From Labilithrix sp. (GTDB lineage: Bacteria > Myxococcota > Polyangia > Polyangiales > Polyangiaceae), in NCBI GenBank assembly GCA_028287035.1, contig JAQBQL010000187.1, forward strand, positions 1-55,280: a DNA stretch of 55,280 nt. The letters run 5' to 3'. The translations under genes and the position numbers were made by a program. Under the pieces are notes generated by a model. That model was not told the origin of the DNA. It worked only from the letters and a program-made list of their open reading frames with translations, and ran no database searches. Below are positions 1 through 9,600 of this stretch, in pieces (positions within the stretch are counted from its first letter, which is position 1; every line of letters begins with the position of its first letter).

Positions 1-623
1 GGCTTGGCCGCCGCGACCGGCGCCGCCGCAACCACCGCCGGCGGAGCCGCCGGGAGCGTTCCGAGCGCGATCGTCTTGTCCTTCCCGAAGATGCCGAAGT
101 CGTGGACCTTCATCGAGGCGGTCGTCACGCCCGCCGGCACCTCGAAGATCTCGGTGAACTCCTTCGACATCGCCGGGTTGATCTTGTCGAGGACGACACC
201 GTCGGTGCCCTTCGGACGGTACGCGTACGCGCTGTCCACGGTGCCGAACTCGCGGGCGGTGCCGTCGACGAGCTTCGGCGAGTCCCCCATCAGGCCTTCC
301 TTCTTGCCCTTGTTCGCGACCTTGAAGTGAACCTGGATGTACGTGCCGGAGGTGACGAGATCCTTCCTGAAGCCGTCGCTCGCCTTCATGGTCGTGCCGC
401 GGTTCACGACGTCGAGCACCGTCCACTCCGCATCACCAACGGCGACGGGCGTACCGATCGTCGCCGACGTCGTCGACGTGATCGACGACTTGTCGTCGGC
501 CGCCGCCCCGTCCTTCTTCGGTGACGCGCTCCCGAGCGCCAGCGCGCCGAACAGCGGCAGCACCGCGAGACGAAGGAGGTTCTTGTTGGCGAGGATCGTC
601 CGAGCGCGGGCTGCGAGCTTCAT
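1..623 (-). CDS. DUF4352-like exported protein, C-terminus cut by window edge
   Basis: The reading frame is open from an ATG at 623 down to base 1 with no stop, so at least 207 residues are visible and the C-terminus lies outside. The N-terminus has a basic stretch and a hydrophobic run (about residues 17-31) that looks like a signal peptide or anchor. Residues about 45-180 resemble the DUF4352 (immunoglobulin-like) family: a start like GTPVAVGDAEWTVLDV, then YIQVHFKVANKGKKEG, then a segment about the difference from default values, ending in FTEIFEVPAG. The visible tail is Ala/Pro-rich. DUF4352 proteins are usually extracytoplasmic with no known enzymatic role. It lies 58 bases downstream of the histidine kinase gene on the same strand and may share its transcript. 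The family call is by eye and fairly secure; the function is unknown. Confidence 0.75.
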   Translation of the reverse strand, partial: MKLAARARTILANKNLLRLAVLPLFGALALGSASPKKDGAAADDKSSITSTTSATIGTPVAVGDAEWTVLDVVNRGTTMKASDGFRKDLVTSGTYIQVHFKVANKGKKEGLMGDSPKLVDGTAREFGTVDSAYAYRPKGTDGVVLDKINPAMSKEFTEIFEVPAGVTTASMKVHDFGIFGKDKTIALGTLPAAPPAVVAAAPVAAAK

Positions 624-681
624 GCAGCAGCGTACGGTGTACGAGGACGTTCCTTCCTCGCCGCCGGCGATTCTGCGGTCC

Positions 682-2265
682 TCAGGACACCCGCGCGGAG
701 CGCCGCGAGCTCGGCACGCTGACGGGCCCGGAGAGCCGCTGCGGCGCGATCGGGAGCAGGATCCGGAACGACGTCCCGCCGCCTTCGCGCGAATCGCACG
801 AGATCGTGCCCCCGTGCGCCTCCACGATCTGCCGCGTGATGGCGAGCCCGAGCCCGGTGCCCTCCCCCTTGGTCGAGAAGAAGGGATCGAAGATGCGCGA
901 GCGCACGTCGTCGGGGATGCCGGCCCCGCGGTCGTCGACGCCGACCACGACGCTCATGCCGTCACCCCTGACCGACACGTCGATGCGGCCACCGTCCGGC
1001 ATCGCCTCCCGCGCATTCCGCAGCACGTTGAGGAGCGCCTGGCGGATCTGTCCCTCGTCGAACAGCGCCGGCGGCACGTTGTCGTCGATGGCCAGCGAGA
1101 GCTCGAGCCCCGCCCGCTCGATCTCGGGCGCCGCGAACTTCGCGATGTCGCGCACGGTGGTCGCCAGGTCGTCGGCCTCCATGCGGGGTTGGGGTAGCCG
1201 CGCGACCCGCAGGTACTCCTCGGAAAGGTTCTCGAGGCGCTGCACCTCACGCGTGATCGAGCCGAGCAACGTCTTGGCCTCGCCGCTCACCTGACCCTCG
1301 GCGAGCTCCTCCTCGAGCAGCTCGATGTTGAGCCCGATCGAGGACAGCGGATTGCGGATCTCGTGCGTCACGTGCGCCGCCATCTTGCCGATCGCGGCGA
1401 GACGCTCGTTGGCGACGGCGCGGCTCTGCGCGCGCCCCACCGCCGCGACCATGCGCTCGAAGGCGCCGGCGAGCTGGCCGATCTCGTCGTCGGTCTCGGC
1501 GATCGGCTCGGGGGTCAGGTCGCCGCGCGCCACCGCGCGCGCCCGCTCTGTCACGTGCTCGAGCGGCCGCAGCAGCCGGCGCGTGTACGTCGACACCCCG
1601 ATCCCGACCGCCAGCGTCAGCGCCGCCAGGAGCACGAGCTGCAGGATCGCGCGCCGCTCCCGCGCTCGCGCGTCGCCGGCGAGCTTCGTCATCCCGGCCT
1701 CGACGTGATCGCCGAGCGTCTTCAGCCGCCGCACCCCGTCGTGCTCGACCGCCCCGAGCTCCACGAGCTCGCGGTTCACCGCGTCGCGATCGCCGGTGTC
1801 GAAGGCCGCGAACAGGCGGTCGATCGCCGCCCGGTCGCCCCCGAAGCCCGCCTGGGCCGCGTCGAGCTCACCGGTCAGCGCGAGCGCCCCCTGCCGCGTG
1901 TCCTCGCTGCCGATCTCGCGCAGGTGCTGCATGGCGGCGCGGGTCTCGTCGAGGCGGGCGCGGCGGATCCCGCTCAACGTCTCGAGCAGGATGCGCATCG
2001 ACAGCGGGTTCTTCTCGTCCGGGATGCCGTCGACGAGCGACGCCAGCGTCGACTGCACGGAGCGCAGCTGCCCGAGCCGCAGCGCCACCGGCACGTACCC
2101 GGTGGCGAGCTCCTCGCTGTCCTCGGCGGTGCGCTTCTGCGCGAGCACGGACACGCCGGCGGTCACCGCGAACGCGAGCAGGGTCACGGCGAACGACGCG
2201 AGGATGCGCGTGGCGACGGTGCGCCGCGGCGGTAGCCCGGGAGGGATCGAGGCCCGCGGGCTCAT
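682..2265 (-). CDS. Membrane sensor histidine kinase (HAMP-HisKA-HATPase)
   Basis: 527 residues. A first membrane segment (about 18-42) and a second (about 206-226) flank an extracytoplasmic helical sensor region with no cofactor motif that I recognise. A HAMP-like linker (about 227-280) follows. The H-box reads VTHEIRNPL with the phosphoacceptor at His301. The N-box has Asn417 (LLNVLRNAREAMPDGG), the G1 box is DDRGAG (444-449), the F-box IFDPFF and the G2 box GTGLGL near 470-474. All catalytic boxes are intact, so an active ATP-dependent autokinase is expected. No response regulator is adjacent, making it an orphan kinase here. The start lies 3 bases after the stop of the upstream Fe-S gene, suggesting translational coupling and a shared signal or output with that redox-type protein. 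Confidence 0.93.
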   Translation of the reverse strand: MSPRASIPPGLPPRRTVATRILASFAVTLLAFAVTAGVSVLAQKRTAEDSEELATGYVPVALRLGQLRSVQSTLASLVDGIPDEKNPLSMRILLETLSGIRRARLDETRAAMQHLREIGSEDTRQGALALTGELDAAQAGFGGDRAAIDRLFAAFDTGDRDAVNRELVELGAVEHDGVRRLKTLGDHVEAGMTKLAGDARARERRAILQLVLLAALTLAVGIGVSTYTRRLLRPLEHVTERARAVARGDLTPEPIAETDDEIGQLAGAFERMVAAVGRAQSRAVANERLAAIGKMAAHVTHEIRNPLSSIGLNIELLEEELAEGQVSGEAKTLLGSITREVQRLENLSEEYLRVARLPQPRMEADDLATTVRDIAKFAAPEIERAGLELSLAIDDNVPPALFDEGQIRQALLNVLRNAREAMPDGGRIDVSVRGDGMSVVVGVDDRGAGIPDDVRSRIFDPFFSTKGEGTGLGLAITRQIVEAHGGTISCDSREGGGTSFRILLPIAPQRLSGPVSVPSSRRSARVS

Positions 2266-2268
2266 CGC

Positions 2269-3390
2269 CTAGTCGCGCGCGACGCCGAGCGCCCGGGCCA
2301 CCACGGTGACGAGGTCGACCGCGCGGGCGCCCTGCTTCCGGAAGGACTGGAGGCTCGAGGCGCACGCGGTCACGACCGTGCCGCCGCCCTGCGCGTCGTG
2401 CTCGGAGATCCGCTGCGCGGCGATGGTCCGCGACACCTCGGGCATCGTCACCGGCAGGAGCCCACCGGCGCCGGAGCACCGCGCGTCCTCGCGACGACGC
2501 TCGAACTCGTCCGGCGCACGCCCCAGCGCCCGCGACAGCACCGCCCGGGGCGCCTCGTACACGCCGAGGCCTCGGCCGAGCTGACAGGGATCGTGGTAGC
2601 GCACCGGCCCGTCGTCGAGGCCGGCGACCTTCGTGAGCTGGCCGAGCCGGCGCCCGGCGAGCTCGGCGAAGTGCTCCACGTGCCGCTCGGCGAAGCCTGT
2701 ATGATGCACGCGAATCGTCGACGCGCATCCGGCATCGACGACGACCACTCGCTCCTTCCCGTCCAGCGCGCGCGCCAGGCGCTCGCCCTGGGCCACGAAG
2801 CGCTTCTTGTCGCCGGCATGCAGCAGGGGCGCTCCGCAGCACGCGCTCACCACCGACACCTTCTCGCCGACCAGCGCCGCGGTCGCGCGCACCGCGTCGC
2901 GGGCCTCCGCCGGCGCCGTCCGCGCGTACGCGCAGCCGAGGAGCACCGCCGCGCGGGACGCGTCGTCCACCTCGGGCAGCGCCGCGAGCTCACGCGCGTT
3001 CTTCCCGAGCACGGCGCTCTTCTCCTCGAACTCGGCGAGCACGCGCATCGCGGGCTCCGGAGCGACGCCGGCTTCGACCAGCGCGCTACGTGCCTCGAAC
3101 AGCGTCCCCGTCACGTCGTTGCGGTGGTCGCAGTGCTCGGCGCAACCGAAGCAGCCGGTGCAGGCCCACGGCGGCGCCGCGTACGACGGCGCGAGCTCGA
3201 CGCTCTCGTTGGCGACGAAGTACGCCATGCTCATCTTGCCCCAGGGCGTCAGCGTCTCGCGCGGCTCGGCGTTCGACACCGGGCACGCCGAGCGGCACAG
3301 CTTGGGGCAGAACACGCAGCGCTCCAGCGTGCTTCGGAGCGGCTCCAGCGTGGGGAGCCGGCGGAGCGGCCGCTCGTCGGGGCGGGACAT
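2269..3390 (-). CDS. (Fe-S)-binding CCG-domain oxidoreductase-like protein (HdrD/GlpC type)
   Basis: 373 residues. Two 4Fe-4S ferredoxin-type Cys clusters lie near the N-terminus: C25, C28, C32, C36 and C77, C80, C83, C87. Two cysteine-rich (CCG) domains follow, seen as SACCGAPLLHAG in the middle and DARCSGAGGLLP near the C-terminus, with HDPCQLGRG between them. This layout matches the heterodisulfide reductase subunit D / glycerol-3-phosphate dehydrogenase subunit C superfamily, which passes electrons between cytoplasmic donors and a membrane or disulfide partner. No flavin or membrane partner is adjacent, so substrate and partner are unknown. It sits between a small lipoprotein gene and the histidine kinase gene in a minus-strand run. 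The right arm of a short inverted repeat abuts its ATG. Confidence 0.85.
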   Translation of the reverse strand: MSRPDERPLRRLPTLEPLRSTLERCVFCPKLCRSACPVSNAEPRETLTPWGKMSMAYFVANESVELAPSYAAPPWACTGCFGCAEHCDHRNDVTGTLFEARSALVEAGVAPEPAMRVLAEFEEKSAVLGKNARELAALPEVDDASRAAVLLGCAYARTAPAEARDAVRATAALVGEKVSVVSACCGAPLLHAGDKKRFVAQGERLARALDGKERVVVVDAGCASTIRVHHTGFAERHVEHFAELAGRRLGQLTKVAGLDDGPVRYHDPCQLGRGLGVYEAPRAVLSRALGRAPDEFERRREDARCSGAGGLLPVTMPEVSRTIAAQRISEHDAQGGGTVVTACASSLQSFRKQGARAVDLVTVVARALGVARD

Positions 3391-3423
3391 GCCGCCCAGT
3401 ATGGCACGTCCCGCGAGGGCGGC
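3391..3423 (-). promoter_or_regulatory. Inverted repeat abutting the Fe-S protein start codon
   Basis: Arms GCCGCCC (3391-3397) and GGGCGGC (3417-3423) are perfect complements separated by 19 bases. On the minus strand the structure lies between the lipoprotein stop (3427) and the ATG at 3390, and one arm directly touches that ATG. There is no T-tract, so an intrinsic terminator is unlikely; it could fold over the ribosome-binding region. In DNA this GC-rich a seven-pair stem can occur by chance. Confidence 0.25.
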
Positions 3424-3426
3424 CTG

Positions 3427-3858
3427 TCAGCGGATGCTCACGGCCGCGGCCGTCGCGGGCTGCGTCGGTTGCATCGCGGTCGGCAGGTGCCGCCAGCGGT
3501 TCGGCTCGACGCGGTAGAGCACGACGTCGACGCGGCCCGCCGCCGAGGTCGTCACGCGGAAGTGGGTCGCGCCCCATTCGGCCGCGAGCAGCGCGAGCAC
3601 CGAGGACCGCGGGCGCGCTCCGCCACGCACGTCGACCTCGCCGATGTACGCGGCATCGGCCATCTCGACGATGCGCGCGTCACGCTCGGTGAGGAGCTCG
3701 ACGGCGAACGGGGTCGCCAGCCACATCCGCTCGCCGGCGACGGTCGGTCGAAACGAGAGCGACGTGGGCTCCTCGGGCGGGGGTGCCGCCGGGCGTCCAC
3801 ACGCCGCGAGCGCAACGCACGTCATCGCCAGCACCGCCAATCGTCGCAGGTCGTTCAT
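3427..3858 (-). CDS. Small predicted lipoprotein of unknown function
   Basis: 143 residues. The N-terminus has basic residues, a short hydrophobic run and a lipobox LAAC, giving a lipidated Cys20 and a Pro-rich spacer. The mature part (about residues 30-143) looks like a compact mixed alpha/beta domain with no motif I recognise; a central stretch reads MADAAYIGEVDVRGG and the C-terminus is Thr/Gln/Ala-rich. It is probably anchored in the envelope. It lies 36 bases upstream of the Fe-S oxidoreductase-like gene on the same strand, so the two could be co-transcribed, although an inverted repeat lies between them. No function can be assigned. Confidence 0.75.
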   Translation of the reverse strand: MNDLRRLAVLAMTCVALAACGRPAAPPPEEPTSLSFRPTVAGERMWLATPFAVELLTERDARIVEMADAAYIGEVDVRGGARPRSSVLALLAAEWGATHFRVTTSAAGRVDVVLYRVEPNRWRHLPTAMQPTQPATAAAVSIR

Positions 3859-3933
3859 CGGGCCTCCCTCCGAGGTGGAGAACGACCGCGCGAAGGCCCC
3901 GGTTAAGGGTGCGCTGCGTGGTGCGCGATGGGC

Positions 3934-4803
3934 TCAGCGATACGTGAAGCGCAGGTCGTGGTCGCAGATGCGGAAGACGTCGCCTTCGGCGATCTGCTTC
4001 CGGGCGATGCGCTGGCCGTTGTACTCGACGCCGTTGGTCGAGCCCATGTCGACCATGAAGTAGACGCCGTTCTGGTACTCGACCATCGCGTGCTGGCGGG
4101 ACACGTTCGGGTCCTTCAGCGTCAGGTCGCTCGACTGCTTGCCGCGGCCGATGACGAAGCGGTCCTTGGAGACGCCGACCTTGTCGCCCTGGTAGATGAT
4201 CGCGAGCGTCGCCGGCGACTGCGAGAGGCCGCCGTTGTAGCCGCCGCCACTACCCATGCCCGGCGGCATCGTGTTGCCGGTGCGCGCCGGGATCGGCGGC
4301 GGCGCGCTACGGGGCGCGTTCGGCGGGTTCGAGCGACCGCTGCCCGTGGGCATCCCGCCGCCGCCGACGCGCGGAGGGGGCTGCATGCCGAGGCCGCTCG
4401 GGCCGACGCCTGCGCCGCGCGGGGGAGGGGGCGGAGCGGGGAGACCGCCGCCACGGGCGGGCGGCGGCGGCAGACCCTGACCGCCGCGCATGGAGGGGGC
4501 CGGAGCGCCGCCTCGCATCGAGTTCGGCGGCGGGGGAGGGGGCGGCGCGCTCGGATAGCGCGGCTCGCGACCCTCGCGCGGGTCACGCGGCTCCTGCACC
4601 GAGTCGTGGCGGCCGGCGCCCCCCGCGTTCGGGTACGGCGTGCGCCCGCCGTAGCTGCGCTGCCGCGCGTACTGCTTCATCGCCTCGTTGATGAGGTAGT
4701 CGACGCTGCATTCGAGCTCGCGCGCCATCTGCTCGAACGTGTCCCAGAGCATGTCGCGGCACTGGAAGGTGCGGGGGCTCTTCTTGTTCGGGTCCGAGCT
4801 CAT
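3934..4803 (-). CDS. FHA-domain protein with N-terminal RHH-like segment
   Basis: 289 residues from the ATG at 4803. An upstream in-frame ATG at 4848 would overlap the preceding gene and is less likely. Residues about 11-49 (start RTFQCRDMLWDTFEQM, end INEAMKQYARQR) have the strand-helix-helix layout of a ribbon-helix-helix module. Residues about 55-190 are a Pro/Gly/Arg-rich flexible linker. The C-terminal about 95 residues are a clear FHA domain with FVIGRGKQSSDL, VSRQHAMVE and STNGVEYNG, the phosphothreonine-binding residues. FHA domains bind Ser/Thr-kinase-phosphorylated partners, and such kinases are abundant in myxobacteria; no kinase lies in this window. The gene starts 17 bases after the stop of the large lipoprotein gene. 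DNA binding by the N-terminal segment is inference. Confidence 0.85.
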   Translation of the reverse strand: MSSDPNKKSPRTFQCRDMLWDTFEQMARELECSVDYLINEAMKQYARQRSYGGRTPYPNAGGAGRHDSVQEPRDPREGREPRYPSAPPPPPPPNSMRGGAPAPSMRGGQGLPPPPARGGGLPAPPPPPRGAGVGPSGLGMQPPPRVGGGGMPTGSGRSNPPNAPRSAPPPIPARTGNTMPPGMGSGGGYNGGLSQSPATLAIIYQGDKVGVSKDRFVIGRGKQSSDLTLKDPNVSRQHAMVEYQNGVYFMVDMGSTNGVEYNGQRIARKQIAEGDVFRICDHDLRFTYR

Positions 4804-4820
4804 GTTCGCTTCTGGCTGCC

Positions 4821-6455
4821 TTACTTTTCCATCGACGGGACGAGACAAAGCTTCACGAAGTCGCCGACGGTCTTCAGCTCGTGAGGCTCGGTCTCCTTGG
4901 GGCTGCCGGCCTTCGGCACGTCACAGGACCACGAGCACTCGTCTTCCTTCTCGCACTTCGGCAGCGGCGCCGCGTCGTTCTCGAAGGGCTGCACGACGCC
5001 CTTGTCGGCCTTCTTGCCCTCCCAGAAGTACCCGAGGGCGGTGAGACGCGCGCCGAGGTCCTTGCTGGTGAGGAACGGGATGATGACGTCGCGCGTCTTC
5101 GGCTCGCCGGGCCCGCCCTCGAGCTTGCGCATGTCGGCGCCGTACGAGAGGGGCTCGGTCATGCCCATCTTCTGCGCGGGGGTCTTCGGCAGCCGGGCGA
5201 GGAAGTCCGGGATCTGCTTGGTCGACGAGAACGTCTTCAGGACCGTCTCGCCCGCGACCCAGCGCGTCTTCCACTTCTTCGGCTCGAACAGCGTGTAGAG
5301 CTTCGGGACGATCTGCTCCTTCGGGAACTCGCCGAGGCGCTGGAAGGCGACGTCGCGCACCGCGTCCGGGTTGTCCTCGTTCTTCGCGATCGCGAAGATG
5401 CGCTCGAGGTCCTGCGGGTTGTTCTTGTCGACGCGCCCCTCGAGGGCGGCGAGGGCGAGCTTGCGGCGCTCGGCCGGCTTGTCCTTGTCCGCCGCGTACA
5501 CGAAGAGGTAGTCGGTCGAGGCGCGACCGCCGACCTTCTTCATGGCGGGGAACACCTCCTCGGTGAGGCGGCGCTCCTGGATCTTGTCGACCTGACCGGC
5601 GACCTGGTTGTCGTCGGCCTTGATGTTGTTCCGGGCGTTCGACTCCTTGACCACCTTGGTCTGGGCGTCGAGCCACTCCTTCGTCTGGTACTTCGTCGCG
5701 AGCGCGGCGAGCGCCTCGGAGGCCTTCTGCTTCGTCGCGTCGTCGCCGACGTCGTTCACGAGGCCGGCGACGCGGTCGATGCGCCCGGTGTTCTCGTTGA
5801 TCAGCGCGGGAAGCGACTTCACGCTCTCCGGGCCGAGGTAACGCATCATCTGCTCGAGGCCGAACTGCTGCGCGCCGTTCTCGATGCGGTCCTCGAAGCC
5901 GGTCGAGGCCCAGCGGGTCAGCGCCGCCTTGAGATCGGCGCGCGTCTTGTCGTTCGACACGAGCGGCGGCTCGTGGGTGAGCATCGCGAACGTCGCGTCC
6001 TTGAAGGGTATCGTCGGGTCGACGGCGGCGCGGCCATCGGGACCGCGGGCGGGCGGCGGCGGCTCGAGCTCCTTCACGAGGAGCGGGGCCATGCGGTCGA
6101 CGATCTGCCGGCGGGGCTCCTCACCCAGCTGGTTGAGGGCGCCGTCACGGGGCTCACCCTCCTCGTCCTTGTACTTGTCGACGAGGAACGCGATGCCCTG
6201 ACGCGTACCGCCGCGCGGCGGCATCCGGATGAGCGACATCGCCGCGTCGGTCCGGAGCTCCCACGCGTACTTGTCGTGGGTGACCACGGCGACGAGCTTG
6301 TAGGGGCCGCGCTGCGTCGACTCCCAGCGCTTCACGTCGGTGTCTGCGACCCGGCAACCGGGGGTGACCGTTGCCATCGAGCCCAGCACGAGGGCCGCGC
6401 CGATCACCTGCCCGAGCACCTGCAGTGTCACCGCCCGTCTCGTGTTTCCCCGCAT
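4821..6455 (-). CDS. Large helical-repeat (HEAT-like) lipoprotein
   Basis: 544 residues from the ATG at 6455, chosen because GAGG lies 9 bases upstream; an alternative ATG at 6479 adds eight residues. The N-terminus is basic and hydrophobic and ends in VTPGC, a plausible lipobox. The mature protein is long, charged and helix-rich, with segments such as LALAALEGRVDKNNPQDLERIFAIA and RDVAFQRLGEFPKEQIVPKLY, typical of HEAT/armadillo-type repeats. A C-terminal stretch has paired cysteines (PKCEKEDECSWSCD). It is probably a scaffold on an envelope membrane. It lies directly upstream of the FHA protein on the same strand, suggesting a link between an envelope scaffold and phosphoprotein signalling. 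The repeat assignment is by appearance only. Confidence 0.7.
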   Translation of the reverse strand: MRGNTRRAVTLQVLGQVIGAALVLGSMATVTPGCRVADTDVKRWESTQRGPYKLVAVVTHDKYAWELRTDAAMSLIRMPPRGGTRQGIAFLVDKYKDEEGEPRDGALNQLGEEPRRQIVDRMAPLLVKELEPPPPARGPDGRAAVDPTIPFKDATFAMLTHEPPLVSNDKTRADLKAALTRWASTGFEDRIENGAQQFGLEQMMRYLGPESVKSLPALINENTGRIDRVAGLVNDVGDDATKQKASEALAALATKYQTKEWLDAQTKVVKESNARNNIKADDNQVAGQVDKIQERRLTEEVFPAMKKVGGRASTDYLFVYAADKDKPAERRKLALAALEGRVDKNNPQDLERIFAIAKNEDNPDAVRDVAFQRLGEFPKEQIVPKLYTLFEPKKWKTRWVAGETVLKTFSSTKQIPDFLARLPKTPAQKMGMTEPLSYGADMRKLEGGPGEPKTRDVIIPFLTSKDLGARLTALGYFWEGKKADKGVVQPFENDAAPLPKCEKEDECSWSCDVPKAGSPKETEPHELKTVGDFVKLCLVPSMEK

Positions 6456-6600
6456 ATCGTGGTGCCTCGCGCCCCTCATTCCACGGCTTCACGGACAGCC
6501 CCCGGTGGCCGGGCGCCGCCTTCCTGTTCTCCGAACTGTAAGCTGACGCCCCGGCGATACCCAAGGATTATTCAGCCCGTGCAATCGGCTGACAGGGAGT

Positions 6601-6630
6601 TGACCGCCACCCCCCGGGTAACCTAGCGTC
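6601..6630 (+). promoter_or_regulatory. Possible sigma-70-type promoter for ftsK
   Basis: TTGACC at 6601-6606 and TAGCGT at 6625-6630 are separated by 18 bases and fit a vegetative promoter loosely. Transcription would begin near 6637, giving a very short leader before the ATG at 6650. The divergent intergenic region 6456-6649 must hold promoters for both directions, but no stronger pair was seen. Confidence 0.25.
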
Positions 6631-6649
6631 GATGTAGGTCAACGTAGGT

Positions 6650-9600
6650 ATGGCGATCCTCAGCCTCTTCTCAGGTGGACGACCGCGGACTTCCGTGGAA
6701 CCGGCCGCTCTCTCCAACCCGAACGCGAACACGCGCTCCGAGCCGGTGTTCGCGCCGCGGCGAACGCTCGGCTCGAGCGGAGTGCTCGGGGCCCCGGCGC
6801 CCGTCAACACGCGCCTTCCGAGCGTGCTCGGCGCGCAGCCGCACACCTTCGCCCGAGGTCGGGAGGTCGCGGCGCTCCTCCTCTGGACGTTCGCGGTGTT
6901 CCTCGCGCTCGCCCTCGCGTCCTACGCGGGCGATCCCGCAGGCACCCTGACGCCCGACGGCGTGCTCGTCGTGAACGGCGACAACTGGGTGGGCCCGGTG
7001 GGCGCGAGCGTCGCGCGGTCGTTCGTCCTCCTCGTCGGCATCGCCGCCTGGGTGGTGCCCCTCGAGGCGCTCCTCCTCGGCATCCCGTACGTGCGCGGCC
7101 GCAAGACCAACGCGACGCCGGCTCGTCTCGCGGGCGACATCCTCATGGTCGTCATCGCCGCCGCGCTCCTCCAGGTCGGCGGTCCGGGCAAGCTCGCGTT
7201 CGGTCACCACCCCGCGGGCGGCATGATCGGCGAGCTGTTCGGAGAGCTCGCGCGCTCGCTCTTCTCGACCATCGGCTCGTTCCTCGTCGGCTTCGCGCTG
7301 CTCGGCCTCATCCTGATCGGCCGCGCGACGTTCTCCTTCATCGCGCTGCTCCGCTGGATCGCGCGCTTCGGGACCACCGCCGCGCAGAGCACCGCGGGCG
7401 CGGGGCGCAGCGTCGCCGGCGCGTGGGCGAAGGCGCGCGAGCTCGAACGCGAGAACGAGGCGCAGCGCCGGCGCGAGGCCGAGCCCCACATCACCGCCGC
7501 GCCGAGCGGCGACGCCACCATCCTCGTCCCCGACCTCGATCCCGAGGACGAGGAGCCGATCCGCGACAGCGAGCCCCCCGTCGCGTTCCCCGCGGCCGAG
7601 GCCTCCCACGGCTCGGCGCCGCGCGTGCGCATCGTCACCGAGCCCTTTCCCGAGGAGAGCCCGCTCGTGGTCGTCGAGCCCCCCGGCACCAGCAAGGCAC
7701 GTCGCCGCAAGCCCGACGAAGAGGCGATCGCCAGGGCCGAGGCCCCGCGCGCCGAAGCCAAGACGGGCTTCGCGAGCGCCGCCAAGGCGAACGCCAAGGC
7801 GAAGGCGCGCGCCGAGGCCGACGCGAAGGCTGCGAAGGCCGCCCTCGCGGCGGCGAAGGTCGCGGCGCTGACGAAGGCGAAGTCGGACGCGGAGCTCGAG
7901 GCCGAGTCGGTCGCGAAGGCGGTCGCCGGCGAGGAGCCCGAGGACGACGAGGAGCGCGATCTGCCGGAAGGCGCCGCGGAGGAGCCCGAGGACGAAGCCG
8001 AGGCCGAGCACGACGAGGAGGAGGAGGACGACGCCTCGCCGCCGCCCGCGCCCGTCGCCAAGCTCGCGACCCGCAAGCCGGGCGTCGCGGGCATCACGAT
8101 CGTCGACACGTCGGCCGCCCTCGAGAAGGACGAGCCCACCAACGCCGACCTCAAGGAGATCAAGAAGCAGGTCGCGGTCGCTGCCCGCAAGGGCCCGAGC
8201 TTCACGCTGCCTTCCCTCGAGATGCTCACGCCCGGCAAGGTCGAGGTGGGCCCGCTCTTCGACGAGGAGAAGCTCCGCAAGAACGCCGAGCTCCTCGTGA
8301 AGACGCTCGCCGACTACAAGATCACCTGCAAGGTGGAGGAGATCCTCCCCGGCCCGGTCGTCACGACGTACGAGGTCTCGCCGGTCGCTGGCACCAAGGT
8401 GAGCAAGGTCGCGGCGCTCGCCGACGATCTCGCGCTCGCGCTCGCGAAGAAGGTGCGCATCGTCGCCCCGATTCCCGGAAAGAACCGCATCGGGTTCGAG
8501 CTGCCCAACGAGAAGCGCCTGCCCGTCATCTTCCGCGACCTCGTGGAGGACCGCCGGTTCCAGACGCTCGACGTGCCGCTCCCGGTCGTGCTCGGTCGCG
8601 ACATCGTCGGCAATCCCGTCTACGCCGACCTCGCGAGCATGCCGCACGCGATCGTCGCCGGCGCGACGGGCGCCGGTAAATCGGTCGGCCTCAACGTGAT
8701 GCTCACGTCGCTCCTCTACCGGCGGACGCCGGACGAGCTGCGCATGCTGATGATCGACCCCAAGGTCGTCGAGCTCGCGCCGTTCGACCGCATCCCGCAC
8801 ATGCTGCTGCCGGTCGTCACCGACATGAAGCAGGCCGCGACCGCCCTCAAGTGGGCAGTCGACGAGATGGAGCGCCGCTACCAGCTCTTCGCCGACGCCG
8901 GCACGAAGAACATCGGCACGTACAACGCCTGGGTGAAGCGCGTCATCGCCGGCGAGGTGAAGAACCCGCTCGGCAAGGCGATCGTCGGGCGCGACCACAA
9001 CAACCTCCAGGAAGTGCTCTCGGTGCGCTTCGACGATCCCGAGGGCGTGCAGCAGATGCCCGAGCGGATGCCCATGATCGTGATCGTCGTCGACGAGTTC
9101 GCCGACCTCATGATGCAGCAGGGCAAGGAGGTCGAGGTCTGCGTGGCGCGGCTCGCCCAGAAGGCGCGCGCCGCCGGCATGCACGTCATCCTCGCGACGC
9201 AGCGTCCGTCGGTCGACGTCATCACGGGCATGATCAAGGCGAACTTCCCGACGCGCATCGCCTACCGCGTCGCGCAGAAGGTCGACTCGCGCACCATCCT
9301 CGACGAGCAGGGCGCCGAGCACCTGCTCGGCAAGGGCGACATGCTCATCAAGCTGAATGGCACGAACGAGACGCGCCGCGTCCAGTGCCCGTGGATCAGC
9401 GAGGAGGAGGTGCAGGCCGTGACCGATTACCTCCGCACGCAGGGCGAGCCCGTCTACGACGAGAACATCCTGAAGCCGCGCGACGACGACGCCCCCGCCG
9501 ACGAGGACGACGCCGAGACCGACGCCATGTACGACGACGCGGTGCGCATCGTGGCCGAGACGCGGCGCTGCTCGACGAGCTGGCTGCAGCGCAAGCTCGG

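Noticed and set aside
4..524. Plus-strand open frames at the left edge
   Set aside because: The minus strand carries a coherent DUF4352-like protein without a stop up to the window edge.
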